From Fidelibacterota bacterium (lineage in GTDB: Bacteria; Fidelibacterota; Marinisomatia; Marinisomatales; UBA1611), in NCBI GenBank assembly GCA_018658715.1, contig JABHUQ010000075.1, forward strand, positions 38,935-102,934: a DNA stretch of 64,000 bases. The letters run 5' to 3'. Each line of letters opens with the position of its first letter. The first letter of the stretch is position 1. A program made the position numbers and the translations under genes. The notes below the pieces were generated by a model that saw nothing but the letters and a program-made list of their open reading frames with translations, was not told where the DNA came from and ran no database searches. Positions 18,611-27,808 of this stretch are shown here, in pieces.

Positions 18611-19513
18611 ATGTCTATTATGAATAAAATTATTGCTTCATCACTTCCTATCCTGCCTAAATGGTTTGCAAAACCATTTGCCACGCCTTATGTTGCTGGT
18701 GAAACTTTTGAAGAAGCTAAGCCACATATTCGAGCATTAAATGAAAAAGGATTCAAAACAACAGTTGATATATTAGGTGAACATGTAAAAAACAAAGAGA
18801 TGGCACGGACCATAACACAACATTATTGCAACTTATTCTATGCCATAAAAGAAGAACAATTAGATTGCAATGTATCTGTAAAACCGACCCATATTGGTTT
18901 AGATATTTCTCTCGCCGAAACAATGGCTAACGTGCATCGTATTATCCAATCCGCAAAAGACACGGATAATTTCTTACGACTCGATATGGAAAATTCATCT
19001 TTTACAGACGCAACCCTTGAACTCTATAATCATTGTATTAATATTCATCCAAAATCTGGCGTCGTATTTCAAGCATATTTGTATCGAAGTTATAATGATG
19101 TTATGGATCATACGTCTCCACAATTCAATGCACGAATTTGTAAAGGCATCTATAAAGAGTCTGAAAATATTGCTTATCAAAAAGATAGTGATATTGTTGA
19201 TAATTTCATCCGAATCGTACATAAAATCTTGAATGATTCAGGTTATTGTGCCATTGCCACCCATGATCTTGGTTTGATTGATAAACTTGAATCGTGGATT
19301 GAAGAAAATAATATTCAAAAACATCATTTTGAATTTCAAGTGCTTTATGGTGTCCCCATGAGTGGAAAACTTGAAGAATTATTATCAAAAGGATATACTG
19401 TGCGTGTTTATGTCCCATTCGGATATGCTTGGTTTGATTATTCAATTAGGCGGCTAAAAGAAAACCCCAGTATTATAGGCTATGTAATTAAAAATTTATT
19501 TAAACAAAAATAA
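18611..19513 (+). CDS. Proline dehydrogenase (monofunctional)
   Basis: An FAD-dependent enzyme that oxidises proline to pyrroline-5-carboxylate and gives electrons to the quinone pool. The 300-aa protein is the monofunctional form (PruA/PutB type), with no aldehyde dehydrogenase domain. Diagnostic segments are VSVKPTHIGLDIS, FLRLDMENSS, ARICKGIYKE, AIATHDLGLID, FQVLYGVPMSGKLEELL and YVPFGYAWFDYSIRRLKENP. The C-terminal arginine pair (RRL) binds the proline carboxylate in known structures. It is divergent from nuoA, whose complex would share the quinone pool. Confidence 0.93.
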   Translation: MSIMNKIIASSLPILPKWFAKPFATPYVAGETFEEAKPHIRALNEKGFKTTVDILGEHVKNKEMARTITQHYCNLFYAIKEEQLDCNVSVKPTHIGLDISLAETMANVHRIIQSAKDTDNFLRLDMENSSFTDATLELYNHCINIHPKSGVVFQAYLYRSYNDVMDHTSPQFNARICKGIYKESENIAYQKDSDIVDNFIRIVHKILNDSGYCAIATHDLGLIDKLESWIEENNIQKHHFEFQVLYGVPMSGKLEELLSKGYTVRVYVPFGYAWFDYSIRRLKENPSIIGYVIKNLFKQK

Positions 19514-19525
19514 AAGTAGGTATTA

Positions 19526-19924
19526 ATGAATGAGCCTAAGACTTATGAATCTATTTTTAACATGAAAACAATCGCTGTTGTCAGCATGTCCCCAAAACCA
19601 GAACGACCCAGCCATTTTGTGGCATTATATATGCGCAATCAGGGATATACCATTATTCCAGTCAATCCGGGACAAAATGAAATTGCTGGTGAAACATGCT
19701 ATTCATCATTAAAAGATGTTCCAACCCAAGTGGATGTAGTGAATGTATTTCGAAGCCCAAAATATGTTGGACCCATTGTAGATGCTGCCATTGAGATTGG
19801 TGCAAAATCAGTATGGCTACAAGATGGCGTAATTAATGAAGAAGCAGCTCAATCGGCTGAAGTTGCAGGATTACACGTGATTATGAATGATTGTATGATG
19901 CGAAAACATAAGGAAATATCTTAA
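19526..19924 (+). CDS. CoA-binding domain protein (YccU-like)
   Basis: A 132-aa single Rossmann-type CoA-binding domain. KTIAVVSMSPKPERPSHFVALYM is the nucleotide-binding beta-alpha unit, followed by GYTIIPVNPGQNEIAGE, VDVVNVFR and a C-terminal IMNDCMMRKH. Members bind CoA, but their physiological role is poorly defined. An AGTAGG sequence lies ahead of the ATG. It follows the proline dehydrogenase gene by 12 bases and is probably co-transcribed. Confidence 0.88.
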   Translation: MNEPKTYESIFNMKTIAVVSMSPKPERPSHFVALYMRNQGYTIIPVNPGQNEIAGETCYSSLKDVPTQVDVVNVFRSPKYVGPIVDAAIEIGAKSVWLQDGVINEEAAQSAEVAGLHVIMNDCMMRKHKEIS

Positions 19925-20072
19925 ATAACAGATGAGTTTCACCCATTAGATTTCGTCAGTTCTTCATAAAACTTGGGATGCATTAATGGAAAAAGGGAAA
20001 TTAGAAAGAGTAGATGGATTTCTTAACAAAAGGACAGTATAATAAATTATTAAATACGATGAATAATCATAT

Positions 20073-20960
20073 CTATTTTTTTTCGCCTCGCTGCCCCCAC
20101 CCCATTTTAGTCCTTAACGTTTTAAAATAGGATTCAGAATCCACATCAATTAATTGAATCGTATTTTCACCGCGTTGAATTTGAATCAAATCGGAAGGAA
20201 ACATTTCTTCATGAATTTGGCCATCAGCTGTAACAATAAATGGTTGATCTTGTTCAATAACTCGTATTTCAATCATAGATTGATCTGACACAACTAAAGG
20301 TCTTGCGGTCAACGAATGTGGCGAAATAGGCGTAATCACAATGGTATGTACATCCGGTGCCATAATAGGTCCACCGGCTGATAATGAATAAGCTGTTGAA
20401 CCTGTAGGCGTAGCAACTATCAGTCCGTCTGCATTATAATTACCCACAAAGACATGATTCACTTTTACTTCAATAGACATGATTCGATGCATTTGAGAAT
20501 TCCGTACAACAAATTCGTTCATCGCATAATGAGATACAGATTCTGACTCTTTTTGGAGTGTCCCTTTTAGGATAGACCTTTGATCCATGGAATAATCCCC
20601 AGCCATAACCTGATATAAATAGTCCTTCACATTATTTTCTTCAACCTTCGCTAAAAATCCTAAATTTCCTAAATGAATTCCAAGAATGGGTAAGGAAGCT
20701 TGTTGAACAGCTCTAGCGGCAGAAAGGAGAGTTCCGTCACCACCCATCACCAACAATAAGTCAAGTTTATTTAAATCGTCTGGGTGTTCAATGAAATGGA
20801 CTTGGCTTGGGAAAGATGAAGGACAAACATCTCGAATTCGAGTCGTTAAATAAGGTGTACCATTATTCTCTTCAATCCACTGAATCAACGGCTGTAATAA
20901 TGACCAAAATTGGGGTTTATCTGTATTTCCCCAAATACCAATTGATTTAGCGGGAGCCAT
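20073..20960 (-). CDS. nadK: NAD kinase
   Basis: Phosphorylates NAD+ to NADP+ in the cytoplasm. The 295-aa protein has the GGDGT motif (LVMGGDGTLLSAAR) and the NADGLIVATPTGSTAYSLSAGGP block. The start taken is the ATG at 20960 (MAPAKSIGIWG), which places the first beta strand at the N-terminus as usual and leaves a 14-base overlap with xseB. An upstream ATG at 21005 would add 15 residues of doubtful value. Confidence 0.95.
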   Translation of the reverse strand: MAPAKSIGIWGNTDKPQFWSLLQPLIQWIEENNGTPYLTTRIRDVCPSSFPSQVHFIEHPDDLNKLDLLLVMGGDGTLLSAARAVQQASLPILGIHLGNLGFLAKVEENNVKDYLYQVMAGDYSMDQRSILKGTLQKESESVSHYAMNEFVVRNSQMHRIMSIEVKVNHVFVGNYNADGLIVATPTGSTAYSLSAGGPIMAPDVHTIVITPISPHSLTARPLVVSDQSMIEIRVIEQDQPFIVTADGQIHEEMFPSDLIQIQRGENTIQLIDVDSESYFKTLRTKMGWGQRGEKK

Positions 20961-21180
20961 GATCCTTCGATTCATCATCGGGAGAACGTCCTGACAATTC
21001 TTCAATTTTTTGCTCAGCCGTTTGGAGCTGATCTTTACAAAAAGACAATAAGGTCATCCCTTCTTCAAATAAAGTTAAACTTTCTTCTAAACTTTCATCT
21101 CTCGATTCCATTTTTGCTACAATCGTTTCTAGACGCTGAAGTGCTTCTTCAAAATGTTTGGGTTTTTGCTGATCAGTCAT
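20947..21180 (-). CDS. xseB: Exodeoxyribonuclease VII small subunit
   Basis: A 77-aa helical subunit. HFEEALQRLETIVAKME followed by LEESLTLFEEGMTLLSFCKDQLQTAEQKIEEL is the family pattern. It binds XseA in large excess to form the single-strand exonuclease. It lies 54 bases after xseA and overlaps nadK. Confidence 0.95.
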   Translation of the reverse strand: MTDQQKPKHFEEALQRLETIVAKMESRDESLEESLTLFEEGMTLLSFCKDQLQTAEQKIEELSGRSPDDESKDHGSR

Positions 21181-21234
21181 GTGTGAATTTACCTTATGTT
21201 TTTGAACCTAATTAGATGGATTTTGCTTTTATCT

Positions 21235-22440
21235 TTAGTCATCAATATTTTGTTTTTTCTCAGCTTCATATTGGCCATCACCAGTTTGAATATTGAATAA
21301 ATCGCCATTTGCTAAATCTTTATTTGACCGTACAATTTGTCCATCTTTCCGTTTGGCAATCGAAAATCCTCTGTGTAGCACAGAAGTTGGATTTAAAGAT
21401 ATTAAATGTTTTTCAATATTTCCTATTCCCGCTTTTAAGGACGATTGCTTTGTCAGGATTGCAAATTCAATTTGATGGTATATTCGATTTAAAATATCTT
21501 TATTCCGTTTAATACGTCGAGAAGGGTCTCGCATTTTAAGACGATTCTCTAATGAATCACATTCTTGCCATCTATATAATATTTTTTGAGCCACCCTGTG
21601 TTTAATTGCATTTAAATGATCTTCGCTTAAAGCAATTATTTCATGAGTTGTCATACTAGCTAATTCTGCTGCCGCTGAAGGAGTGGGTGCTCGTAAGTCA
21701 GCTACTAAATCTGAAATAGTAATATCTACTTCGTGTCCCACTGCTGAAATTATCGGAATTGTACTTTTATAAATAGCATGCGCTACAATTTCTTCATTAA
21801 AAGCCCATAAATCTTCTAAAGAGCCTCCACCCCGTCCAATGATTAGCACATCAATATCTTGCTGCGATTGAAAAGCCTTTATCCCCTGAACAATATCTTC
21901 AGCGGCTCCAACACCTTGAACTTTTGTTGGGCGGACAACAATGGAGATGTGTGGAGCGCGTCTTCCTAAAACTTGAATCATATCTTTTAAGGCGGCTCCT
22001 GTATCAGATGTTACAATTCCAACTTTTTTTGGAAAGATGGGTAATGATTTTTTATGTACTTGGGCAAAAAGTCCTTCAGCTTGAAGTTCTTTTTTTAATG
22101 TTTCAAAGGCTAGGTATAATGTGCCTATTCCCGCTGGCTCTAATTGGCGAACAGATAATTGATATTGGCCCCTTTTCTCATAAACCGAAACAGCCCCTGA
22201 CGCGATAACCTGCATTCCTTCTTCCGGTTTAAACCTTACATATTGATTATATCCTCGAAAGAATGTGCATTTTATTTCTGCTTGATGGTCTTTAAGCGTA
22301 AAATACATATGGCCTGAACTATGATGGTGAAAATTGGAAATTTCACCTGTTATCCATATTTCAGGAAATTCCCCTTCTATCAGCGACTTTATCCGCTTCG
22401 TAAGCTCCGAAATGGATAAGGGTTTTTGGTCCATGTGCAT
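21235..22440 (-). CDS. xseA: Exodeoxyribonuclease VII large subunit
   Basis: The catalytic subunit, 401 aa. An N-terminal OB fold (SISELTKRIKSLIEGEFPE and WITGEISNFHHHSSGHMYF) is followed by the catalytic domain with GIVTSDTGAALKDM, IIGRGGGSLEDLWAFNEE and AVGHEVDITISDLVADLRAPTPSAAAEL, split across the protein as in other members. A coiled coil binds XseB. An ATG two codons in (22434) is an equally good start. Confidence 0.96.
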   Translation of the reverse strand: MHMDQKPLSISELTKRIKSLIEGEFPEIWITGEISNFHHHSSGHMYFTLKDHQAEIKCTFFRGYNQYVRFKPEEGMQVIASGAVSVYEKRGQYQLSVRQLEPAGIGTLYLAFETLKKELQAEGLFAQVHKKSLPIFPKKVGIVTSDTGAALKDMIQVLGRRAPHISIVVRPTKVQGVGAAEDIVQGIKAFQSQQDIDVLIIGRGGGSLEDLWAFNEEIVAHAIYKSTIPIISAVGHEVDITISDLVADLRAPTPSAAAELASMTTHEIIALSEDHLNAIKHRVAQKILYRWQECDSLENRLKMRDPSRRIKRNKDILNRIYHQIEFAILTKQSSLKAGIGNIEKHLISLNPTSVLHRGFSIAKRKDGQIVRSNKDLANGDLFNIQTGDGQYEAEKKQNIDD

Positions 22441-22497
22441 AGGGGAAATTACAGATTATGACAGATGATCAAAAATCCTGTTATACTTAAAGGAAAT

Positions 22498-22520
22498 GCG
22501 ACCCATATGATATGAGTCGC
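22498..22520 (-). terminator. Imperfect hairpin after the small ribosomal gene
   Basis: A 23-base inverted repeat (GCGAC-x-CATAT and its partner, one mismatched pair) lies 20 bases after the stop of the COX24-type gene. On the minus strand it is followed by ATTTCCTTT, a weak U-rich tail. It could be a terminator or a processing site before xseA. Confidence 0.4.
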
Positions 22521-22540
22521 ACCCTCAAATTGAAGAACGA

Positions 22541-22636
22541 TTATTTGTTCTTTTTCTTATGTCTATTTGCGCGTAAACGTTTTTTCCGTTTATGGGTATT
22601 CATTTTGCGCTTTTTGCGTTTTTTTCCGCAGGGCAT
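22541..22636 (-). CDS. Tiny basic ribosomal protein, COX24/AURKAIP1 (mS38, bS22-like) family
   Basis: A 31-residue protein beginning MPCGKKRKKRKMNTHKRKKR and ending LRANRHKKKNK, with 20 Lys/Arg. Bacteroidota encode near-identical tiny proteins annotated as AURKAIP1/COX24 domain proteins. Mitochondrial mS38 and mycobacterial bS22 belong to the same family and sit on the small ribosomal subunit near the decoding centre. The core KMxTHKRKKRLRxNRHKKK is shared, which makes the call firm despite the size. It follows the HU-family gene by 12 bases. Confidence 0.88.
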   Translation of the reverse strand: MPCGKKRKKRKMNTHKRKKRLRANRHKKKNK

Positions 22637-22648
22637 AAAATTCCTCTT

Positions 22649-22936
22649 TTACTTGTTTATTAATTCATTTACACGTGATCGCATCATTTTTGAGGGTTTA
22701 AAAGTCGGAACATATCTTTCCGGCAGATAAATCGCTTCACCTGTACCGGGATTCCGAGCTTTTTTTGGCATTCGGTGTTTTACTCCAAACGTGCCAAACC
22801 CACGCAATTCTACACGTTCGTTATTGGCTAATGCGTCTACAATTGTAGACATGACACCATTCATAATTGTTTCTGTCTCTACTTTGGTTAACCCAGTAGC
22901 ATTTGAAACAATATCAACGATTTCTTGTTTTGTCAT
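22649..22936 (-). CDS. HU/IHF-family DNA-binding protein
   Basis: A 95-aa nucleoid protein that bends DNA as a dimer. It starts TKQEIVDIVSNATGLTK, has the RVELRGFGTFGVKHR core, and the DNA-binding arm includes ARNPGTGEAIYLPERYVPTFKPS. The arm contains the conserved RNPxTGE. A strong AAGGAGGAG ribosome-binding site lies upstream of the ATG, showing that this organism does use Shine-Dalgarno initiation. Whether it is HU or IHF-like cannot be settled from sequence. Confidence 0.95.
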   Translation of the reverse strand: MTKQEIVDIVSNATGLTKVETETIMNGVMSTIVDALANNERVELRGFGTFGVKHRMPKKARNPGTGEAIYLPERYVPTFKPSKMMRSRVNELINK

Positions 22937-22961
22937 GATGAACTCCTCCTTGATTTGGAGA

Positions 22962-24605
22962 TTATCCTTCTTTGACCCATATGGTCAATTTTTGTCCAGG
23001 ATGAATAATATAAGATCCATATCTTATATTATTCCAACGTCTAATTTTTCGGGCGTGCGTCCGGTGATCTTCTGCAATTTGCCCCAGAGTATCTCCTCGC
23101 CGAACAGTATATATGGTCTTATAATGACCTGGAGGACCACCATTTTGAGAACTCCCGTATAACCGCCCCCCCTTTGATGGTATTTTCAGACGACTACTCA
23201 CTCGGATTTTGTGTCTGTTTTTAATCTTATTCACAGATGCAATGTCATGGACAGATACATTATATTTTCGTGATATCGTCCATAAACTTTCACCATATTT
23301 CACGCGATGGGTTACAAACTGAGGTGTAAACCTTTCATTATCCGACAGAGATGACCAATTCGTAATAAACTGTGCTTTCTTGCCATGAGGTAATTTCAAT
23401 AAATAGGGGCCATCTGCAGGAGAAGCAGATTGTCTTAATTCTGGGTTATATTGACGTAATGTTTTAACCTTTATTCCGGCTGTATGGGCTAAAACAGCTA
23501 AGTCAGCACTTTTTTCTAATTGGACTTCTTCATATTTAAATGGCTTTACGATAGGTAAATCAAACCCATATTCACTAGGTGATGCAACAATAATTGCCGC
23601 TGCCAAAAAGTACGGAATATAGTTTCGTGTTTCTATGGGTAAGGAATGTAATTGCCAAAAATCAAATGTTTGATGGATTTTTGTCGCTCTTCGAATCCTT
23701 CCGCCACCCGCATTATAGGCAGCTATGGTTAAATACCAATTATCAAAAGATTCATTCAAATCTAATAAAAACTTACAAGCAGCATGTGTTGCCTTTACAG
23801 GATCTCGTCTTTCATCAATATACCAATTACGATCTAATCCATATGATTTCCCTGTAGCATATACAAATTGCCACATTCCTGATGCATGAGCGTGAGAATA
23901 GGCTTTGGGGTTTAACCCTGATTCTATCATCGCTAAAACGATTATTTCCTCTGGCACTTCATGTGCTTTTAATATTGGGAGAATAAGGCCTTTATATTCA
24001 TGGTATCGTTCAAGCCATATTTCAAACTGTTTCCGGCCCTTTTTTGTTATTGTAAAATAACTAATAACTTGATCTACTTGCTTATTCCGAACAAGTGGAA
24101 TGTGCCCATCTCTATCATCCACGACAACAAATTTACTATCGCCCATTTCAATTTCTAATGGATCAATTTTAGTTGTTAACTCATTTCGAACTTTATCAGC
24201 AGAAAAAGGTGCATTACTCAATGTTACAGTTGATAGTTTATTTGAAATAATATCAGTAAATGTTTTATCAAAGCGATCAAATTCTTCTTTATCCTCGATA
24301 CTCATATCACCAAGCTGGTCCGCTTCCATAAGAAGCTCATATATACGACTCAGGTTATAAGCTGCTTCTAAGGAATCATGATGAAAATCTGCAATCTGAA
24401 CTTCTGTAAGAATTAGTTTGATATCTTGAAGTATAGCAGGAAATCTATTTTGCGCCTCGTCCACACCTGTAGGGGTGATTTGTGAACCAGACCCGGCCGA
24501 ACTAGTTGTGGTAATGGTAGCCGAAGGCTTTGGCTCAGAGCCATAATTAGCGCTCAACAATGTTAGAACGACAATAATGATAATTCTTGTAAAGGTGTTA
24601 TTCAA
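22962..24605 (-). CDS. Lytic transglycosylase with two LysM domains (MltD-like)
   Basis: A 547-aa secreted cell-wall enzyme that cleaves peptidoglycan glycan strands. The N-terminal signal (IIIIVVLTLLSANYG) is followed by a Ser/Thr-rich linker and a helical region. The SLT catalytic domain has the glutamate in AMIESGLNPKAYSHAHASG, then MWQFVYATGKSYGL and AAYNAGGGRI. Two C-terminal LysM repeats (HRVKYGESLWTISRKYNVS and YTVRRGDTLGQIAEDHRT) bind glycan. The start is a TTG at 24605, since a stop codon lies just upstream and no ATG is available. Confidence 0.93.
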   Translation of the reverse strand: MNNTFTRIIIIVVLTLLSANYGSEPKPSATITTTSSAGSGSQITPTGVDEAQNRFPAILQDIKLILTEVQIADFHHDSLEAAYNLSRIYELLMEADQLGDMSIEDKEEFDRFDKTFTDIISNKLSTVTLSNAPFSADKVRNELTTKIDPLEIEMGDSKFVVVDDRDGHIPLVRNKQVDQVISYFTITKKGRKQFEIWLERYHEYKGLILPILKAHEVPEEIIVLAMIESGLNPKAYSHAHASGMWQFVYATGKSYGLDRNWYIDERRDPVKATHAACKFLLDLNESFDNWYLTIAAYNAGGGRIRRATKIHQTFDFWQLHSLPIETRNYIPYFLAAAIIVASPSEYGFDLPIVKPFKYEEVQLEKSADLAVLAHTAGIKVKTLRQYNPELRQSASPADGPYLLKLPHGKKAQFITNWSSLSDNERFTPQFVTHRVKYGESLWTISRKYNVSVHDIASVNKIKNRHKIRVSSRLKIPSKGGRLYGSSQNGGPPGHYKTIYTVRRGDTLGQIAEDHRTHARKIRRWNNIRYGSYIIHPGQKLTIWVKEG

Positions 24606-24640
24606 AGTGATTTACATCGATTTTAAGGGTGGGAAGTTAG

Positions 24641-24661
24641 TGTGCTATAACACTTAGCACA
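24641..24661. repeat. Short inverted repeat in the gap before the transglycosylase gene
   Basis: TGTGCT and AGCACA enclose a nine-base loop in the 90-base gap between the DUF2851 gene and the transglycosylase gene. No T-run follows, so a terminator role is doubtful. Confidence 0.25.
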
Positions 24662-24695
24662 ATAGGCTGTATGGGCTGAAATAAAGTAATTATAT

Positions 24696-25838
24696 TTATC
24701 TTAATTGTGAACTCCTACTTCCTTTACATGGGCAAACTAAACAATAGGTCTTACTACAATAATTAGATTCAAGTTCCAAAAACCCTTGTAAAATGGAGAA
24801 ATTCTTCAACGATTGAGCTGGTAAAAAATGACCAAATTGTCGTTGAACTTTTCCATACGTGTAAGGAAGAGATAGTTCCATCCACTCCTGCTTCAATTGG
24901 ATGTATCCATTTAATGAGGCTTTCACTATAGCATGCGCACCTAAAAATGGTAGGAGTACATTACCCATCCATTCTGTAATAAGGCCTTGCCCGAATCCAA
25001 AATACTTCAATTTTTCAACCATTCGATCATGATGTAATGGTTTACTCATTATGAAGCTGTATTCAGTGATTATAGAATGAAATAATTTGGCAACTTTTGG
25101 AATCAAGGTTCTAGGATGTTTGGCCGGGCGAATACCACGTGTATTCCATTCCAATGTTTGGGCCACTTCATTAAATAATTTTATGACATCATCCTGATTG
25201 ACAGTTCCTTTTATCTCTTGTAATACTTTTTTACCTAAAGATTGAAATGCACATTCATTTCCTTTTGAACCGAGTATCGCTAACGTTTGTTCAAGAAAAT
25301 ATTCCATAGTATGATTTTGAGTTAATTTGAATAAATCGATACGTTGTTTCCATCTATTACCACCTAAAATCTGGAGTGTGGGAAATACATTTTGTGAAAC
25401 ATTATATTCATCCAACGAACATACTGGCCTTACTTTATATTGCGTATTTACATCCAATTTAGCCGTAGGAATTGAAGTAATTGCATTAAGTGAAAACTGA
25501 TTCACAACATGAAGAATCACGGAATCATACCGTTTATCTTGATGATGTCCATGATAGATCCAGCTTGCTTCATTCACATGAATTTCAACGTCACCTAGAA
25601 TCATTTCCCCATTCATAAATAATTGAGCATTTAAGAAATCAGGGCCATTATAATAATTCTCTTTCCCCGGGTCTATAACCATTATTGGTTTAGAATTACG
25701 AATATAAATAATGTGCCCTTTCCCTAAGGACCCCCATTTTTGAATTAAGTGTTTTTCTTTGATGACAGGATGATCAAAAATGTAATGGCTTGATTTGGGT
25801 TTTGGGTATGAATAAATCAAAGGTGTTTTTGATCCCAA
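24696..25838 (-). CDS. DUF2851 family protein
   Basis: A 380-aa protein of the DUF2851 family, which is common in Bacteroidota and has no known function. Diagnostic segments are PGKENYYNGPDFLNAQL, GDVEIHVNEASWIYHGHHQD and YDSVILHVV, giving a cluster of conserved Asp, Glu and His that could bind metal. The C-terminus ends in a short Cys-rich tail (YCSKTYCLVCPCKGS), also usual in the family. The start is TTG and overlaps the acyltransferase gene by 22 bases. No signal peptide or membrane helix is seen. Confidence 0.85.
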   Translation of the reverse strand: MGSKTPLIYSYPKPKSSHYIFDHPVIKEKHLIQKWGSLGKGHIIYIRNSKPIMVIDPGKENYYNGPDFLNAQLFMNGEMILGDVEIHVNEASWIYHGHHQDKRYDSVILHVVNQFSLNAITSIPTAKLDVNTQYKVRPVCSLDEYNVSQNVFPTLQILGGNRWKQRIDLFKLTQNHTMEYFLEQTLAILGSKGNECAFQSLGKKVLQEIKGTVNQDDVIKLFNEVAQTLEWNTRGIRPAKHPRTLIPKVAKLFHSIITEYSFIMSKPLHHDRMVEKLKYFGFGQGLITEWMGNVLLPFLGAHAIVKASLNGYIQLKQEWMELSLPYTYGKVQRQFGHFLPAQSLKNFSILQGFLELESNYCSKTYCLVCPCKGSRSSQLR

Positions 25839-26539
25839 GTTTGTTTGAGTTGAATCACTTCCTTACGAATTTGTTCAGCAATTTTTCGCCTATCTTTTAA
25901 ATCAAGATTTTTCGTAGATATTGGTGTTCCCAAAACTGTTTCAATTGGAATGTTTTTTATGGCCCAGCTCCCTTTAGTGAGTAGTTGATATGTTCCGCAA
26001 AAAGCAACAGGAACAATAGGTATTCCCATTTGAATGGCCATAACAATGCCACCTCTTTTAAATGGTTTAATGTTACCATCAAGGGATCTTGTTCCTTCAG
26101 GAAACAATAGAATGGATCTTGGATCTTTTTGAAGGGAAAGTATAGCTTTCTGTAAAGATTCGATCGCTTTATCACGACGGCTGCGGTCAACAAATATATG
26201 TCCACCAGCTGAAAGTGCTTGAGAAAATATTGGGATTTTTTTTAATTCAATTTTGGCGATGGAAACCATTTTATTTGGAATAGTCGCATAAGCTAAAGGA
26301 ATATCAAATCCCGATGAATGATTCCCCGAAAAAAAATAAGATTGGTTTTGTGATATATGTTCTAATCCCGATACAGAATAACGGATATTACCTGACCATA
26401 AAATAAGTTTAGACCATGTTACAGATACCTGATGCATAATGCGAGTACTATGCCGGCTAAATAGAGAAAGGATAGCTCCACCACCTCCCAATATAATCGT
26501 CCAAACGATCAGATTAATAATAATCCAAATAGTTCGCAA
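25817..26539 (-). CDS. plsC: 1-acyl-glycerol-3-phosphate acyltransferase (PlsC family)
   Basis: A 240-aa membrane-associated acyltransferase for phosphatidic acid synthesis. An N-terminal hydrophobic helix is followed by the catalytic NHSSGFD (NHx4D type), FVDRSRR and LLFPEGTRSLDG, and then IPIVPVAFCGTY. The TTG start directly follows the serS stop and has an AAGGAG at suitable distance within serS. Exact substrate preference is unknown. Confidence 0.92.
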   Translation of the reverse strand: MRTIWIIINLIVWTIILGGGGAILSLFSRHSTRIMHQVSVTWSKLILWSGNIRYSVSGLEHISQNQSYFFSGNHSSGFDIPLAYATIPNKMVSIAKIELKKIPIFSQALSAGGHIFVDRSRRDKAIESLQKAILSLQKDPRSILLFPEGTRSLDGNIKPFKRGGIVMAIQMGIPIVPVAFCGTYQLLTKGSWAIKNIPIETVLGTPISTKNLDLKDRRKIAEQIRKEVIQLKQTWDQKHL

Positions 26540-27808
26540 TCAGCGAATCTCCTTCATACCTAAATAATGAGCCACATCACTTGGGAATTTGATAGACCCA
26601 TCTTCCTGTTGGTATGTTTCAATTAATGCAACAAACAGTCGTGGTGTAGCAACCCCAGACCCATTTAAAGTGTGTAAATATTCAACTTTTCTCGTTTCAT
26701 CATTCCTAAATCGTATTTCGCCACGGCGCGCTTGAAATGATTCAAAGTTACTACAAGAACTTACTTCTAGCCATTTCCCTTCTCCTGGTGCCCATACTTC
26801 AATATCATAACACTTTGCAGCTGAAAAACTTAAATCACCAGTAGATAGAGATAATACTCTATAATGTAAACCTAAAGCTTGTAAAACAGATTCAGCCTGA
26901 TGAGTTAAACTTTCTAATTCATTATAAGATGATTCAGGGGTAACAAATTTCACTAATTCAACTTTATTAAATTGATGAACCCTCAATAACCCACGTGTAT
27001 CTTTTCCATAAGATCCAGCTTCGCGGCGAAAACAAGGAGAATATGCAACCAAATTGATGGGCAAATCTTTTTCATCGATTATTTCACCTTGATAAATATT
27101 TGTCACTGGAACTTCCGCTGTTGGCGCAAGGTACAAATCATCTACTTTAGTATGGTACATATCTTCTTCAAACTTTGGCAATTGGCCCGTGGTGGTCATG
27201 GCAGATCGCCTAAGCAAAACAGGAGGGAATATTTCAGTATAGCCATATTTTTCAATATGGTGATCTAGCATAAAGGACAGCAATGCCCTTTCTAGCTTTG
27301 CTCCATTACCTATATAAAGGGGAAAACCTGAACCAGATAATTTTGACGATCGTTTAAAATCAAATAAATTTAGTGATTCGCCTAAATCTGTATGTGTCTT
27401 AGGATTAAAAGAGTAACCAGGCTTTTTTCCCCATTGTCTTATTTCAACATTTGTTGTTTCATCCATTCCTTCAGGTACAGATTCATGTGGCATGTTTGGT
27501 AATCGTAATAATATGTGAGATAAGGTCTCCTTTAAAGTACTTTCTTCTTCTTCTAAAGATTTAATATCATCTCCAACTTTACGCATTGCAGCAATAGCAT
27601 CATCGGCATGTCCGCCAGATTTTTTTATTTGCCCAATTTCGTCAGACACTCTATTACGTTCTGCCCGTTTTTCATCTAACGAGAATTGGATTTTTCTATG
27701 TGAAGCATCCAAAGATAGGATTTGCTCGATATCAATCTGCTCCCCTTTTTTAGAGAGAGATTGTTTCACCTTATCTGGATTCTGTCTTATTTCATTTATT
27801 GATATCAT
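26540..27808 (-). CDS. serS: Seryl-tRNA synthetase
   Basis: A class II synthetase of 422 aa. An N-terminal coiled-coil arm (about residues 28-100) binds the long variable arm of tRNA-Ser. Motif 2 is seen as CFRREAGSYGKDTRGLLRVHQF (split) and motif 3 as the LNGSGVATPRLFVALIE block, with EVSSCSNFESFQARR between them. The ATG is immediately preceded by the stop of a start-less reading frame (27809-28024). Confidence 0.97.
   Translation of the reverse strand: MISINEIRQNPDKVKQSLSKKGEQIDIEQILSLDASHRKIQFSLDEKRAERNRVSDEIGQIKKSGGHADDAIAAMRKVGDDIKSLEEEESTLKETLSHILLRLPNMPHESVPEGMDETTNVEIRQWGKKPGYSFNPKTHTDLGESLNLFDFKRSSKLSGSGFPLYIGNGAKLERALLSFMLDHHIEKYGYTEIFPPVLLRRSAMTTTGQLPKFEEDMYHTKVDDLYLAPTAEVPVTNIYQGEIIDEKDLPINLVAYSPCFRREAGSYGKDTRGLLRVHQFNKVELVKFVTPESSYNELESLTHQAESVLQALGLHYRVLSLSTGDLSFSAAKCYDIEVWAPGEGKWLEVSSCSNFESFQARRGEIRFRNDETRKVEYLHTLNGSGVATPRLFVALIETYQQEDGSIKFPSDVAHYLGMKEIR

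Noticed and set aside
19925..20072. Possible small gene or terminator between the CoA-binding gene and nadK
   Set aside because: Only an 18-codon frame and AT-only pairing were found; neither is convincing.
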